Assembly (NCBI GenBank): GCA_964549735.1
Contig: CAZJWO010000002.1
Coordinates: 32,631-96,630, forward strand
Source: Glo-17 sp964549735
Lineage (GTDB): Bacteria > Krumholzibacteriota > Krumholzibacteriia > LZORAL124-64-63
DNA: 64,000 nucleotides
Reading direction: 5' to 3'
The translations under genes were made by a program, and so were the position numbers. This document shows positions 42,656-51,910 of this stretch, piece after piece (positions within the stretch are counted from its first letter, which is position 1; every line of letters starts with the position of its first letter). The notes under the pieces are model-generated. The model saw only the letters and a program-made list of their open reading frames with translations, had not been told where the DNA came from and ran no database searches.

Positions 42656-42671
42656 TGCAACTGGCAGGCCA
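42656..42671 (-). promoter_or_regulatory. Sigma-54 (-24/-12) promoter of the NifX/ATPase operon
   Basis: On the minus strand TGGCCT-N5-TTGCA matches the sigma-54 consensus TGGCAC-N5-TTGCA at TGGC and TTGCA with the invariant GG-N10-GC spacing. It lies 49 bp upstream of the first NifX-like ATG, and the activator gene is immediately upstream. Apart from these elements the 42608-42804 spacer is AT-rich and holds no gene. Confidence 0.78.
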
Positions 42672-42744
42672 GTGGAGAACGCAACGGCCGATTCTCCCGT
42701 TAGCCTCTGTAAATAAATAGAATAGACGATCGGCCACGAAGCTT

Positions 42745-42758
42745 CTTGGCGACCCAAG
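42745..42758. promoter_or_regulatory. Possible enhancer (UAS) dyad for the sigma-54 activator
   Basis: A perfect 5-bp inverted repeat CTTGG-cgac-CCAAG, about 75-90 bp upstream of the -24 element, in the place where enhancer sites for bEBP activators usually lie. Only one copy was found, so assignment is tentative. Confidence 0.4.
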
Positions 42759-42804
42759 TGGTGCATTATAGCTACGATATCGCGGGGTTACTGACGCGGC
42801 AGCG

Positions 42805-44205
42805 CTACTCTACGGGTTCACGACGGGAGCGCCCATCCTGATCCGGCAGGACGATGCCCAGCTGCTTGAGGCGACGGTAGAGGGTGGTCTTGTGGATGCC
42901 GAGGTCCCGCGCGGCCGCCAGGCGATTGCCCTGATTACGCGCCAGCGCGGCGTGGATGACCTGCGTGTCGACGATATCGCGGACCTCGCGGGCCGTCCGC
43001 ACGCCCTGGCGCCGGGCATCCACGCCGCGATCGGCCGTCAGCTCGACGGGCAGATGCGCGATCCCGATGAGCCCGTCTCCGCAGAGCACGAACGCCCGCT
43101 CGACCGCGTTGGCCAGCTCACGGATGTTTCCCGGCCAGTCATGGGCCATCAGCAGCGACAGGGCCTCTGGCGCTACGCCCGCCACGGCCTTGCCTTGCAG
43201 CCGATTGAAGCGGGCGATGAACTGATCGACGAGCAGGGGAATGTCCTCCTTGCGGCGGCGCAGCGGCGGCAATTCGATGCGCACGACGTTGACGCGATAG
43301 TAGAGGTCTTCACGGAAACGGCCGCGGCGCACCTGTTCGGCGAGGTCCTTGTTGGTCGCGACCACGACCCGCACGTCGGCGGTCTCGGTGCGGGTCGACC
43401 CCAGCGGTTCGAACGTCCTCTCCTGCAGCACGCGCAGGAGGCGCACCTGCAGGGCCGGACTCACCTCGCCGATCTCGTCGAGGAAGATCGTGCCGCCTCC
43501 CGCCAGGGCGAAACGGCCCGGCTTGTCGGCTTGCGCGCCGGTGAACGCGCCCGCCTTGTAGCCGAAGAGCTCGGACTCGAGCAGCGCATCGGGCAGGGCG
43601 CCGCAATTGACGGCGACGAAAGACCTGCTGCCGCGGGGACTCTGCTCATGGATGGTGCGGGCGATGAGTTCCTTGCCGGTTCCGGTTTCGCCGAGCACGA
43701 GCACCGTGCTCGGACTGGCCGCTATCGCGGGCAGGACCTCGAAGATGCGTTGCATGAGCGGACTGCGACTGGTCAGCTCGCCGATGCTGTGCCTGCCAGC
43801 CAGCTCGCGCCGGAGCGCCTCGACTTCGGCGAGATCGCGGAACGTCTCGACACCGCCGATGATGCGCCCCGCACCGTCGCGCAACACCGCGGTCGAGAGG
43901 CTGATCGGCCGATGGTTGCCCTCGGCGTCGACGATGTAGGCCGACTTGCCGATGATCGGCTTGCCGGTCTGCAGCGTCTGTTGCAGCGCGCAGTCGTCTC
44001 CGCACAGGCTGGAGCGGAAGACGTCGCAGCAGCGCCGGCCCAGAGCCTCCGCGCGGGGCACGCCGGTGATCTGTTCGGCGGCCCGATTGAAAGCGCTGAT
44101 GCACCACTGGTGGTCTACGGTGAACACGCCGTCCGAGATGCTCTCGAGGATGGTCTCCGTCGGGCTGAGGCGGACCGGCCGACGTGTCTGCTTGCGGGGA
44201 TTCAT
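42805..44205 (-). CDS. Sigma-54-dependent activator with Cys-rich PAS domain
   Basis: A 466-residue bacterial enhancer-binding protein. The PAS domain (about 14-125) contains a cluster of cysteines Cys59, Cys60, Cys68, Cys72 (RRCCDVFRSSLCGDDC), likely a metal or redox sensor. The AAA+ domain has Walker A GETGTGKE (172-179), the sigma-54 contact loop GAFTGA (219-224) and the later GGGTIFLDEIGEVSP (Walker B). A Fis-type helix-turn-helix is at the C-terminus (LAAARDLGIHKTTLYRRLKQLGI). ATG 44205 with GGAGG 9 nt upstream gives the family N-terminus; the longer open frame adds an unrelated tail. It is followed by the NifX/ATPase operon behind a -24/-12 promoter, so it almost certainly controls that operon. 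Confidence 0.95.
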   Translation of the reverse strand: MNPRKQTRRPVRLSPTETILESISDGVFTVDHQWCISAFNRAAEQITGVPRAEALGRRCCDVFRSSLCGDDCALQQTLQTGKPIIGKSAYIVDAEGNHRPISLSTAVLRDGAGRIIGGVETFRDLAEVEALRRELAGRHSIGELTSRSPLMQRIFEVLPAIAASPSTVLVLGETGTGKELIARTIHEQSPRGSRSFVAVNCGALPDALLESELFGYKAGAFTGAQADKPGRFALAGGGTIFLDEIGEVSPALQVRLLRVLQERTFEPLGSTRTETADVRVVVATNKDLAEQVRRGRFREDLYYRVNVVRIELPPLRRRKEDIPLLVDQFIARFNRLQGKAVAGVAPEALSLLMAHDWPGNIRELANAVERAFVLCGDGLIGIAHLPVELTADRGVDARRQGVRTAREVRDIVDTQVIHAALARNQGNRLAAARDLGIHKTTLYRRLKQLGIVLPDQDGRSRREPVE

Positions 44206-44332
44206 CGACGGCTGCCTCCGGCGCACGCCGCTGGGAACGCCGCCCGGCGGCGTCCCGAGCGGGGCGTCTCGCGGTGGCGAAGATTGACGCTCCGCATCCA
44301 CCCATCATGATAGGTGCAAGAACGCGACGATC

Positions 44333-44387
44333 AAAGAAACGCCTGCAGGGCGGCGGCGGCCGCCCGCCGGCGGCGCGCCGGCAGGCG
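44333..44387 (-). terminator. Rho-independent terminator of the large hybrid kinase
   Basis: On the minus strand a long GC-rich hairpin is framed by CGCCTGC and GCAGGCG (44340-44346 and 44381-44387) and followed by TTTCTTT. It begins 7 bp after the kinase stop. The rest of 44206-44393 contains the upstream region of the activator gene and no other ORF. Confidence 0.75.
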
Positions 44388-44393
44388 CTGGCG

Positions 44394-47300
44394 TCACCTG
44401 CTGCCGACCGTCAGCTCGAGATCGTCGGCGGATCGATCCGGCCGCGCCGCCTCCTGCGCCTGCGCCTCCGGCCGCCCGCGGTCCGCGGGCAGCCACCGGC
44501 GCAGCGCCTTGGCGACGGACCGCAAGGAGATCGGCTTGGCGATGTAGTCGTCCATGCCCCTGGCCAGGCACCGCTCGCGGTCGCCCTGCATGGCATGGGC
44601 TGTCATGGCGATGATCGGAATCCGTCGATCGCGGACCCCGGATCGCGGATCGCGGATGGCGCGCGTCGCCGCCAGGCCGTCCATCTCCGGCATCTGGACA
44701 TCCATGAGCACGAGATCGTAGGACTCGTTCTTCAGGGCTGCGACCGCGTCGGCGCCGTTGGCCACGACATCGGCGCGCAGGCCGAGCTTCCGCAGGATGC
44801 CTCGCGCCACCTGCTGATTGATGACGTTGTCCTCCGCCACGAGGATACGGGCCTCGCAGCCCGCGAACATCAGCGCCGGCTCGCGAACGGCTGCGATCTT
44901 CTCGGCGCGCGGCTGCGCGTCGGCGCCGATGTCGCCCGCGCCCAGCGCCTCGACCAGCGCCGCTGCGAGTTCGTCGCGGCGGACCGGCTTGGCCACCGAC
45001 ACGGCGAATCCGAGCCGCGCGGCGTCGCCGGCATCGCCGCCGCGCCCCAACGGCGCCAGGAGCACGAGCGGAAGCGCCGCCAGCCGGGAGTCGCTGCGGA
45101 CGGCCTTCGCCAGCGCGAGTCCGTCCATGCCGGTCATCTGCATGTCGACGAGGACGACCCGGAACGGATCCTCGGCGGAGGCGGCCTCGGCGAGCGCCGC
45201 GAGCGCGGCGAGGCCATCCGGCGCGACGTCCGCGCGCACGTCCCAGGCGGACATGCAGGCGGTGAGGACTTCGCGGCTGGCCGCGTTGTCGTCGACGACC
45301 AGCGCGCGGACGCCCTTCAGGGCGGGAACAGCTACCGGAACCGCGGCCGCGGCCGCCTCGGCCGGACAGCGGCCGAACGACATGGTGAACCAGAATTCGG
45401 CGCCCCGCCCCTCGTCGCTCTCGACACCGATCTCACCGCCCATCAGTTCGACCAGTTCCTTGGAGATGGCGAGACCGAGTCCGGTGCCGCCGTAGCGTCG
45501 TGTCGTCGAGGCATCGATCTGGTTGAATTTGACGAAGAGCCGATCCTGCCTGTCGCGAGGTATGCCGATACCCGTGTCGCGCACGGAGAAGCGCAACCGC
45601 ACGTCCTGTTCGGACTCCCCAACGAGGGTGGCCCGCACGGCGACTTCGCCCGCGGGGGTGAACTTGATCGCATTGCCGGCCAGGTTCGTCAAGATCTGGC
45701 GCAGGCGTCCCGGATCGCCTCGCAGCCGGAGCGGCACCTTCGGTTCGACGTAGCAAGTCAGCTCGAGACCTTTCTCGTGCGCGCGGACGGCCAGGCTGGC
45801 CGCGAAATCCTCGAACATGCCGGCCAGATCGAAATCGAGGTCTTCGATCTCGAGCCTGCGCGCTTCGATCTTGGAGAAATCCAGGATGTCGTTGATGAGT
45901 CCCAGCAGCACCTCGCCGCTCGCTTGCACAGTCGCCGCGTAACGGTGCTGCTCCGGCGACAGCCCGGCGTCCAGCAACAGGCCCGTCATGCCGATGATCC
46001 CGTTCAACGGCGTGCGGATCTCGTGGCTCATGTTCGCCAGGAATTCGCTCTTGGCGATGTTGGCCATCTCGGCCTGGGCCGCCATGTCGCGAGCTTTGGC
46101 CATCGCGGACTCCAGCTCGCGATTGGCCACGCGGAGCTCCTGCGCCGAGCGCGCCACCGCCGCCTCCGCGTTCTTGCGCTCGGTGACGTCGCGCGCCACC
46201 GCATAGATGAAATCGCCGAGCGGATGCGATCGCCATTCGATCCAGCGGTAGGCGCCGTCCTGGCGTCGGTAACGGTTCTCGAAGCTCAAGACATCCTGGT
46301 GGGCGTCCAGCTTCGCCATCGCCGCCAACGTGGTCTCGATGTCGTCCGGATGCACGAAATCGAGGTAGCGGCGGCCGACGAGGTCCGTCATCGCGTAACC
46401 GAGCACTTGCTGCCATCGCGGATTCAAGCGCACGAAACGGCCTTCCATGTCGGCGATGCAGAGCAGGTCGAGGCTGGAGCTGAAGTAGCGCTCCAGCTCC
46501 TCGCCCTTGGCCGCCAGGGCCCGATAGGCCTCGTTGCGCGTGATGGCCTGCGCGATGATCTCGGCGACGACCCGCAGCATGCGGACCTGGTCCTCCGGCC
46601 AGGTGCGGCGCGCGCGCACCGCGTCGAAGCCGAGGAAACCGAGCAGCCGGCCGTGATCCTGGCGCATCGGCAGGCAGATCAAGGAACGGATGCCCTGCGC
46701 CGATAGCTCCGCCTTCTCCGCGGCGGCTTCCGGCGGCAGCTCCTCGACGGCGGGGATCTGCAGCGCCGACGAGTCGAGGAACTGGGCGTTCAGCCAGGGC
46801 ATCGCGGCGACCGGGAGGTTCTGTACCCGCTCGCGCTGCGGGGCGATGCCCGGCGCACACCACTCATGCGTGTTGTCCATCGTCGCCAGGTCCGTGGAGT
46901 ATCGGAACAGATAGCTGCGGTCGGCCGCGAGCAGCTCGCCGAGCCTGCGCAACGCGCTATCGACGGCCTCGTCGTAGTCGCGGTCGGACAGCCGGACGAA
47001 TCGCGATGAGATCTCGGCGACGGCGGTCTGGAATTCGAGCTGGAACTGCATGGCGCGCTCGGCGTGCCGGCGCGCGGAGATGTCCACGGCGGAACCGCGG
47101 TAACCCCGCAAGCCGCCAGCCTCGTCCAGCAACGGCACGCCGTTGGTGGCGACCACGACGACGCGGCCATCCTTCGCCAGCAGGGGGACCTCCAGATCCG
47201 AAATGCACTCACGCCTGGCGAACACGTCGAGCAGCGCCTGCTTGTACTCGGCGCGCTCGTCGGCCGGGAATTGATCGAAGAACGCCATGCGCCCGACGAG

Positions 47301-49037
47301 CTCCTGCGGCCGGTAGCCGAGGACCTGCTCCACGACCGGGCTCAAATAGGTGTACAGGCCCTTGGCGTCGACCTCGATGACGATGGTCCGGCTCTGCGTC
47401 GCGAGTTGGTCGTAGCGCTCCTGGCTGTCGCGCAGCTGCGCCTGCTGCGCGCAGATCTCCGCTTGCGCGTCGCGAAGCAAGACGTAGACGAAGCCCAGCA
47501 GCGACGCCAGGATCACGGCGCCCGCAGTGCCGCCAAGCACGAAGAGGCGGCTGAGCGACGCCTTTTCCGCCGTCAGGTCGCGGATGACGACCAGGCAGCC
47601 GGCGGCATCGGCGATGGAATCGGCAAGCGGCCGCGCCGTCGCGCGCCAGGTCCGGCCGTCGTGACGGATGTCGCGGCTCCGCGCGCTGGCGTTCTCATGC
47701 GCGCCCGCGACATGGTCGGCGACGCTCGTGAAGACGTCCGGCAGGCGGCCGAACGACGAGTAGACCACCACCGACGCCGGCAATCGATCCCAGTCGGCGT
47801 CGCGGTCCAGCCGCCGCATGCCGCGCTCCCAGGCTCGCCGGTCGAGATGCTGCTTGGGCAGCGTCAAGGCCAGCTCGATGCCGTAGCGCGTATGCAGCGA
47901 GCGCAAGGCGTCCTCTATCTCCTTGCCCAGCTCGACGAAACCGATCAGCTCGTCGTCGTCGCGAATGGGCACCGCCACCCGCAAGATCAGAGTGCCGAAC
48001 GGTCCCGGCTCGATGCGGTAGGCCGGTTCTCGATCGCCGGCGACGCTGTTGGCGGCCACGAGACGGTCGCCGCCGGCGTCCTGGTTCGCGGCGAAGAGGC
48101 AGACCTGTTGCTCGCCGTCGCGGCCGCGGAAGCAGAGATGAGCGAGGTTGTGCGCGCGATGCAGCGATTCGAACATCGTGTGCGCGACGTTGCGCAGGTG
48201 CGGGATGTCGTGACGGCGCAGCGCGGCGCGAATGGCGGGGTCGACGGCCATGGACTGCAACGTCATGACCATCCCGGCCGCTTGGTTGTCGAGGTCGACG
48301 GCGAGCTCGCGGTGGATCTCGTCGACCGCTGCCGTACCGGATCGCACCAGCGCCTGCTGGTGCTGGCGCCACAGGAGGCCGCCGGCGCTCGCCGTCAACA
48401 GCGTGACCATCGCCGCCAGCGGCGGCAGCAGCCGCGTCAGGACGGCTCTGGGCGCTCCGTCGGCGCCGCGCGGACCGAACACCGCCGCCAGGGCGCCGAT
48501 CGCCAGGATGAGGACCACACCGACCGGCAGGGCGGATTGGACGGCGACCTCCCGGCGCCAGACGGCGGCATCGACGTCCAGGCCCAGCATGGCGACCGCC
48601 GCGCCAGTCTCGGCGTCCAGCAGCGGCACGAGCGCTGCGACCCGGTCGTCTCGTGCCTCGGCGACCGGACCCGTCCAGGTCGCGGGACTCGAATCGGCGA
48701 ACTTGTAGACCGTGCCGTCGGAGCGGCGACCCAGGATATAGACGTCGCGGTAGCGGGAATCGATCGCGCGCACGGCCTGCAGGCGTTTCGCGAGCCGCTG
48801 GAAAGCGGGAACGTCGAGATCCGCCGGCGTGCCGGTCAGCGCCTCGATGTCCGCGACATCGATGTTCTGCGCGACCAGCCTCGCCTGCAGCAGCAGGTCG
48901 CCGCGCATCTGCCGATCGGCGCGCGCGGCCACCTTCCAGGCGAGCGACGCGCCCACGGCGATGGCCACCACCAGCAGGATGCCCATCCGCAGCGCGCGCG
49001 AAGGGACGCCCAGACGACCCGCCATCCGACGTATCAC
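44394..49037 (-). CDS. Hybrid histidine kinase with multiple sensors and two receiver domains
   Basis: A 1547-residue membrane sensor. Hydrophobic segments lie near 16-36, 165-190 and 205-225, and again near 500-520, framing periplasmic or dCache-like sensing regions. Then follow a PAS domain (SQERYDQLATQSRTIVIEVDAKG), a GAF domain (about 670-835) and a second PAS with PAC. The HisKA phosphoacceptor is in EFLANMSHEIRTPLNG, around residue 1000, followed by an intact HATPase (NAIKF, DTGIGIP, GGTGLGL). Two receiver domains end the protein; each has the phosphoacceptor Asp (VVLVDMQMTG, LVLMDVQMPEMDG). Start GTG 49037 with GGAGG 7 nt upstream; ATG five codons on is an alternative. Phosphorelay output is not encoded beside it. 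Confidence 0.93.
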   Translation of the reverse strand: MIRRMAGRLGVPSRALRMGILLVVAIAVGASLAWKVAARADRQMRGDLLLQARLVAQNIDVADIEALTGTPADLDVPAFQRLAKRLQAVRAIDSRYRDVYILGRRSDGTVYKFADSSPATWTGPVAEARDDRVAALVPLLDAETGAAVAMLGLDVDAAVWRREVAVQSALPVGVVLILAIGALAAVFGPRGADGAPRAVLTRLLPPLAAMVTLLTASAGGLLWRQHQQALVRSGTAAVDEIHRELAVDLDNQAAGMVMTLQSMAVDPAIRAALRRHDIPHLRNVAHTMFESLHRAHNLAHLCFRGRDGEQQVCLFAANQDAGGDRLVAANSVAGDREPAYRIEPGPFGTLILRVAVPIRDDDELIGFVELGKEIEDALRSLHTRYGIELALTLPKQHLDRRAWERGMRRLDRDADWDRLPASVVVYSSFGRLPDVFTSVADHVAGAHENASARSRDIRHDGRTWRATARPLADSIADAAGCLVVIRDLTAEKASLSRLFVLGGTAGAVILASLLGFVYVLLRDAQAEICAQQAQLRDSQERYDQLATQSRTIVIEVDAKGLYTYLSPVVEQVLGYRPQELVGRMAFFDQFPADERAEYKQALLDVFARRECISDLEVPLLAKDGRVVVVATNGVPLLDEAGGLRGYRGSAVDISARRHAERAMQFQLEFQTAVAEISSRFVRLSDRDYDEAVDSALRRLGELLAADRSYLFRYSTDLATMDNTHEWCAPGIAPQRERVQNLPVAAMPWLNAQFLDSSALQIPAVEELPPEAAAEKAELSAQGIRSLICLPMRQDHGRLLGFLGFDAVRARRTWPEDQVRMLRVVAEIIAQAITRNEAYRALAAKGEELERYFSSSLDLLCIADMEGRFVRLNPRWQQVLGYAMTDLVGRRYLDFVHPDDIETTLAAMAKLDAHQDVLSFENRYRRQDGAYRWIEWRSHPLGDFIYAVARDVTERKNAEAAVARSAQELRVANRELESAMAKARDMAAQAEMANIAKSEFLANMSHEIRTPLNGIIGMTGLLLDAGLSPEQHRYAATVQASGEVLLGLINDILDFSKIEARRLEIEDLDFDLAGMFEDFAASLAVRAHEKGLELTCYVEPKVPLRLRGDPGRLRQILTNLAGNAIKFTPAGEVAVRATLVGESEQDVRLRFSVRDTGIGIPRDRQDRLFVKFNQIDASTTRRYGGTGLGLAISKELVELMGGEIGVESDEGRGAEFWFTMSFGRCPAEAAAAAVPVAVPALKGVRALVVDDNAASREVLTACMSAWDVRADVAPDGLAALAALAEAASAEDPFRVVLVDMQMTGMDGLALAKAVRSDSRLAALPLVLLAPLGRGGDAGDAARLGFAVSVAKPVRRDELAAALVEALGAGDIGADAQPRAEKIAAVREPALMFAGCEARILVAEDNVINQQVARGILRKLGLRADVVANGADAVAALKNESYDLVLMDVQMPEMDGLAATRAIRDPRSGVRDRRIPIIAMTAHAMQGDRERCLARGMDDYIAKPISLRSVAKALRRWLPADRGRPEAQAQEAARPDRSADDLELTVGSR

Positions 49038-49153
49038 GCAGATGCCTCCGGGGCGAAGAACCTATGGTCCTGTCGCCTCAGATATCGGACATCCGCGGGC
49101 CTACTTGAACACGGCCTCGCATCTGGCCGCCCCAGCGGGCGCCCTCGGAGCGA

Positions 49154-51793
49154 TCACCTCCCGATCCCCCCGCGCACCGGCCAGACGGCGCTCTGGCCGC
49201 CCGTCTTGTAGTCGCTGTAGAAGTCGCCGTAGGCCATGTCCACGACCCACGCCTCGATGGGCACCTCGTACCGCGTGCTGGAGGACCAGTAACGCCAGGC
49301 CAGCACGTTCTGGAACGGATGGCCGGCGACGAGGGCGGGGTTCTTCTGGCCGTAATCGACCAGGCTATACAGCTCCTTCTTGTTGGGCAGCCGCCAGTCG
49401 GTGTAACCGGCGCCGCAGTCGGCGTAGGGGCCATCGTTGATCCCGGCGACGAAATCCAGGGCCTGCTGCCAGGCGACCTTGCCGTCGAGGTCGAACTCCT
49501 GGTGATCCGTCCAGATGCAGTTCGCATTGCGCAGCCAGACGAGGCCGGTCAGGTTGTCCGTCACGGTGCCGTCGCCGTTGTCCGCAAAACGCGGGTCGGG
49601 CCAGGACACGCCTCGCTGCAGATCGCCGTCGTCGCCGGCGGCGACGCTGATCGATTGCCCGGTCCGCCACAGGCGCGCGGGCGGCGCCGTCTCGCCGCGC
49701 GCCAGGAGGACCTCGCGCAGGGACGTGCGGAAGCTCGCGGTCTGATAGCCGTCGTACATGATCGCCCACGCGAGGTTGTTGCCCCAATCGTCCGTGAGCC
49801 AGGTCGAGGTCCAATAGGTGCCGAAGTAGATGAGCGCGAAACCCTTCGCGTTGAGCGCCGCGGCCGGCCAGGTCTCGCCGACCTCGAAGAGGCTCTCGAG
49901 CTCGTTCATGTTCGGCAGCCGCCAATCGGTGAAGCCGCCAAGACTGCAGGCAGCGGCGGTGGCCAGCGATTCGAACCAGGTCTTGTGCCAGATGTCGACC
50001 CGGGCCCACATCAGGCCGGTCAGGTGATCCTGGACCACGTCCGTGACGGTCTGGCCGTCGCAATCGGAGTTCTGGTCGGCGCAGGGCCCATCGGCGTCGC
50101 AGTAGACGATGGTGAACCGCGGCGAGGGGATGGCGAGGCCCGCCTGGACCTCGCCGTCCTGCCCCGTGCCGGCGCAGGGGATCTCCACGCCCGCGGGGTC
50201 GTAGCAGCGGGTCTGCCCCGTGCGCGGCAGCCGGATCACGCCGCCCGGCGCGGTCGCCGAGCGCGCCGGCCGGAAGCCGCCGCTGAAGAACGACCAGCCG
50301 GGGTCGGCCGCGTTCCGCTCCGCGGCGCGGCAATCGGCCGCCTGATCGTTCCAGTAGCCGCCGCGCCGGACGCGGAAGGCTCCCGCCGCGACGTCGAACA
50401 CGGGATCCTCCTGCGGCGAGGCGTCGAAGGGGCGCAGGCCGTCCCAGACCCACTCCCAGAGATTGCCGTGCAGGTCATGGAGACCCCACGCGTTCGGCCG
50501 CTTCTGGCCGACGACCTTCACGCCGGCGGGCGTGTTGTTGCCGCAGTACCAGCCGACCTCGTCGAGATAGGGATCGACGGGATCGCATTCGGTGTGCAGG
50601 ATCGGCCCGCCGCTGAACGCGGTCTGGGCGCCCGCGCGGCAGGCGTACTCCCACTCCGCCTCCGTGGGCAGGCGGTAGCCGTCGGCGTCGCGGTCCCAGG
50701 TGACGTCGCCGGCGCCGCCGTGGATCGTGTACGCGGGGGTCAGCCCCTCCTGCTGCGAGAGCGCGTTGCAGAAGGCGATCGCGTCGTTCCAGGTCACGAA
50801 GTTCTTCGCCAGGTGCGAGATCGAGGCGCCGCCCATGACCGCGTCCCACCAGGACTCGGTCACTTCGTACTTCGAGATGTAGAACCCGCGCGTGAGGGTC
50901 ACCTGGTGCAAGGTCTCGAGATCCTCGTCCCGTCCCGGCTCGTCCAGCGGACTGCCCATCAGGAAGGTGCCGGCGGGCAGGAAGACGAAACTCGCGGCGT
51001 AGTCCGGCTGCACCTCGACCGCGAACTCGTTCGCTCCGGGCGCGATCTCGACGGGCCGCCGGGCCGTCGGAAACTGCGCGTGCGCCACGAGGAGGTTGAT
51101 GGCCTGGGCGACGACTCGGCTCTTCCGCATGCCGCCGACCGCGGCCTCGAGCCAGCCGGCGGCCGCGGCGTCGGCGACGCTCACGCGGCGCGCCGCGATG
51201 ATCCGGGCGCGCGCGCCGGCGCTCGTGATGCGGTGCGACACCGGCGCCGAGCGCCCGTCGCTCAAGCGTAGGAAGTACACGCCGGCGGGCAGACCGCTCG
51301 GCGCTGCCAGGGCGAGGTCGTCGCCGCCTTGCGTGTGGGCCAGACGCCGGCCCCTGAGGTCGTAGAGCGCGAGTTCGACTATGGCCGACTCCGTCGGCAC
51401 CACGAAGTCGAGCCGCACCTCGCGGGCGCCCACGGTCCCGCGCCAGTTGCCGGTCAGGATGCGCGCCGGCCGCCAGGCGAGGCCGTCGCGCGCATCGGCC
51501 CCCGGAGAGACGCGATCGCCGATCGCGACGATGTCGTCGAACACGACCAGGCCGTCGGCGCCGGTCGTCTCGGCTGGCTCGACGCCTTGATCCCAGACGC
51601 CGTCGCCGTCGAGGTCGAGCGCCACGATCGCGCCGGCGAGCGGCGCGCCGCCGGCGGTCACGAGGACTTCGACGCTTGCTGCCTCTTGCGGCTCGAGGTC
51701 GGCCGCTGACGCGCGACCGCCACCTGCGGCCAGGTTCGCGGCCACGACCCCGATCAGGACTGTAAACGCTTGGAATACAGCAAGATAACGCAT
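49154..51793 (-). CDS. Exported formylglycine-generating-enzyme-like protein with two DUF1566 domains
   Basis: An 879-residue exported protein. A signal peptide (about 1-30) is followed by a carboxypeptidase-regulatory-like region and an N-terminally placed FlgD-like segment (VELALYDLRGRRLAHTQ, LPAGVYFLRLSDGR, about 145-190). The SUMF1/FGE-like domain (about 270-525) has the hallmarks FLPAGTFLMGSPLDEPGRDE, YRLPTEAEWEYACRAG, HGNLWEWVWDG and RRGGYWNDQAADCRAAERN. Two DUF1566 (Lcl C-terminal) domains follow, each with TDWRLPNxxEL near its start and YWTSTW or YWSSST. The true formylglycine catalytic Cys cannot be assigned with certainty, so it may be a lectin-like derivative. ATG 51793 has GGAGG upstream. 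A candidate -10 TACAAT is at 51857-51862. Confidence 0.88.
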   Translation of the reverse strand: MRYLAVFQAFTVLIGVVAANLAAGGGRASAADLEPQEAASVEVLVTAGGAPLAGAIVALDLDGDGVWDQGVEPAETTGADGLVVFDDIVAIGDRVSPGADARDGLAWRPARILTGNWRGTVGAREVRLDFVVPTESAIVELALYDLRGRRLAHTQGGDDLALAAPSGLPAGVYFLRLSDGRSAPVSHRITSAGARARIIAARRVSVADAAAAGWLEAAVGGMRKSRVVAQAINLLVAHAQFPTARRPVEIAPGANEFAVEVQPDYAASFVFLPAGTFLMGSPLDEPGRDEDLETLHQVTLTRGFYISKYEVTESWWDAVMGGASISHLAKNFVTWNDAIAFCNALSQQEGLTPAYTIHGGAGDVTWDRDADGYRLPTEAEWEYACRAGAQTAFSGGPILHTECDPVDPYLDEVGWYCGNNTPAGVKVVGQKRPNAWGLHDLHGNLWEWVWDGLRPFDASPQEDPVFDVAAGAFRVRRGGYWNDQAADCRAAERNAADPGWSFFSGGFRPARSATAPGGVIRLPRTGQTRCYDPAGVEIPCAGTGQDGEVQAGLAIPSPRFTIVYCDADGPCADQNSDCDGQTVTDVVQDHLTGLMWARVDIWHKTWFESLATAAACSLGGFTDWRLPNMNELESLFEVGETWPAAALNAKGFALIYFGTYWTSTWLTDDWGNNLAWAIMYDGYQTASFRTSLREVLLARGETAPPARLWRTGQSISVAAGDDGDLQRGVSWPDPRFADNGDGTVTDNLTGLVWLRNANCIWTDHQEFDLDGKVAWQQALDFVAGINDGPYADCGAGYTDWRLPNKKELYSLVDYGQKNPALVAGHPFQNVLAWRYWSSSTRYEVPIEAWVVDMAYGDFYSDYKTGGQSAVWPVRGGIGR

Positions 51794-51910
51794 GGCGGCC
51801 TCCGGGCGATGAAGACATGATGCGATATCACAGGTGGCGAAGAGCACCCGCCGGTGATTGTACACCCGCGGCGGGATTCGGGGAATCGATGAGATCGCCA
51901 GCCGCGACGG

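Noticed and set aside
51800..51840. CRP/FNR-like TGTGA half-site before the FGE-like gene
   Set aside because: Only one half-site matches; the second half deviates too much.
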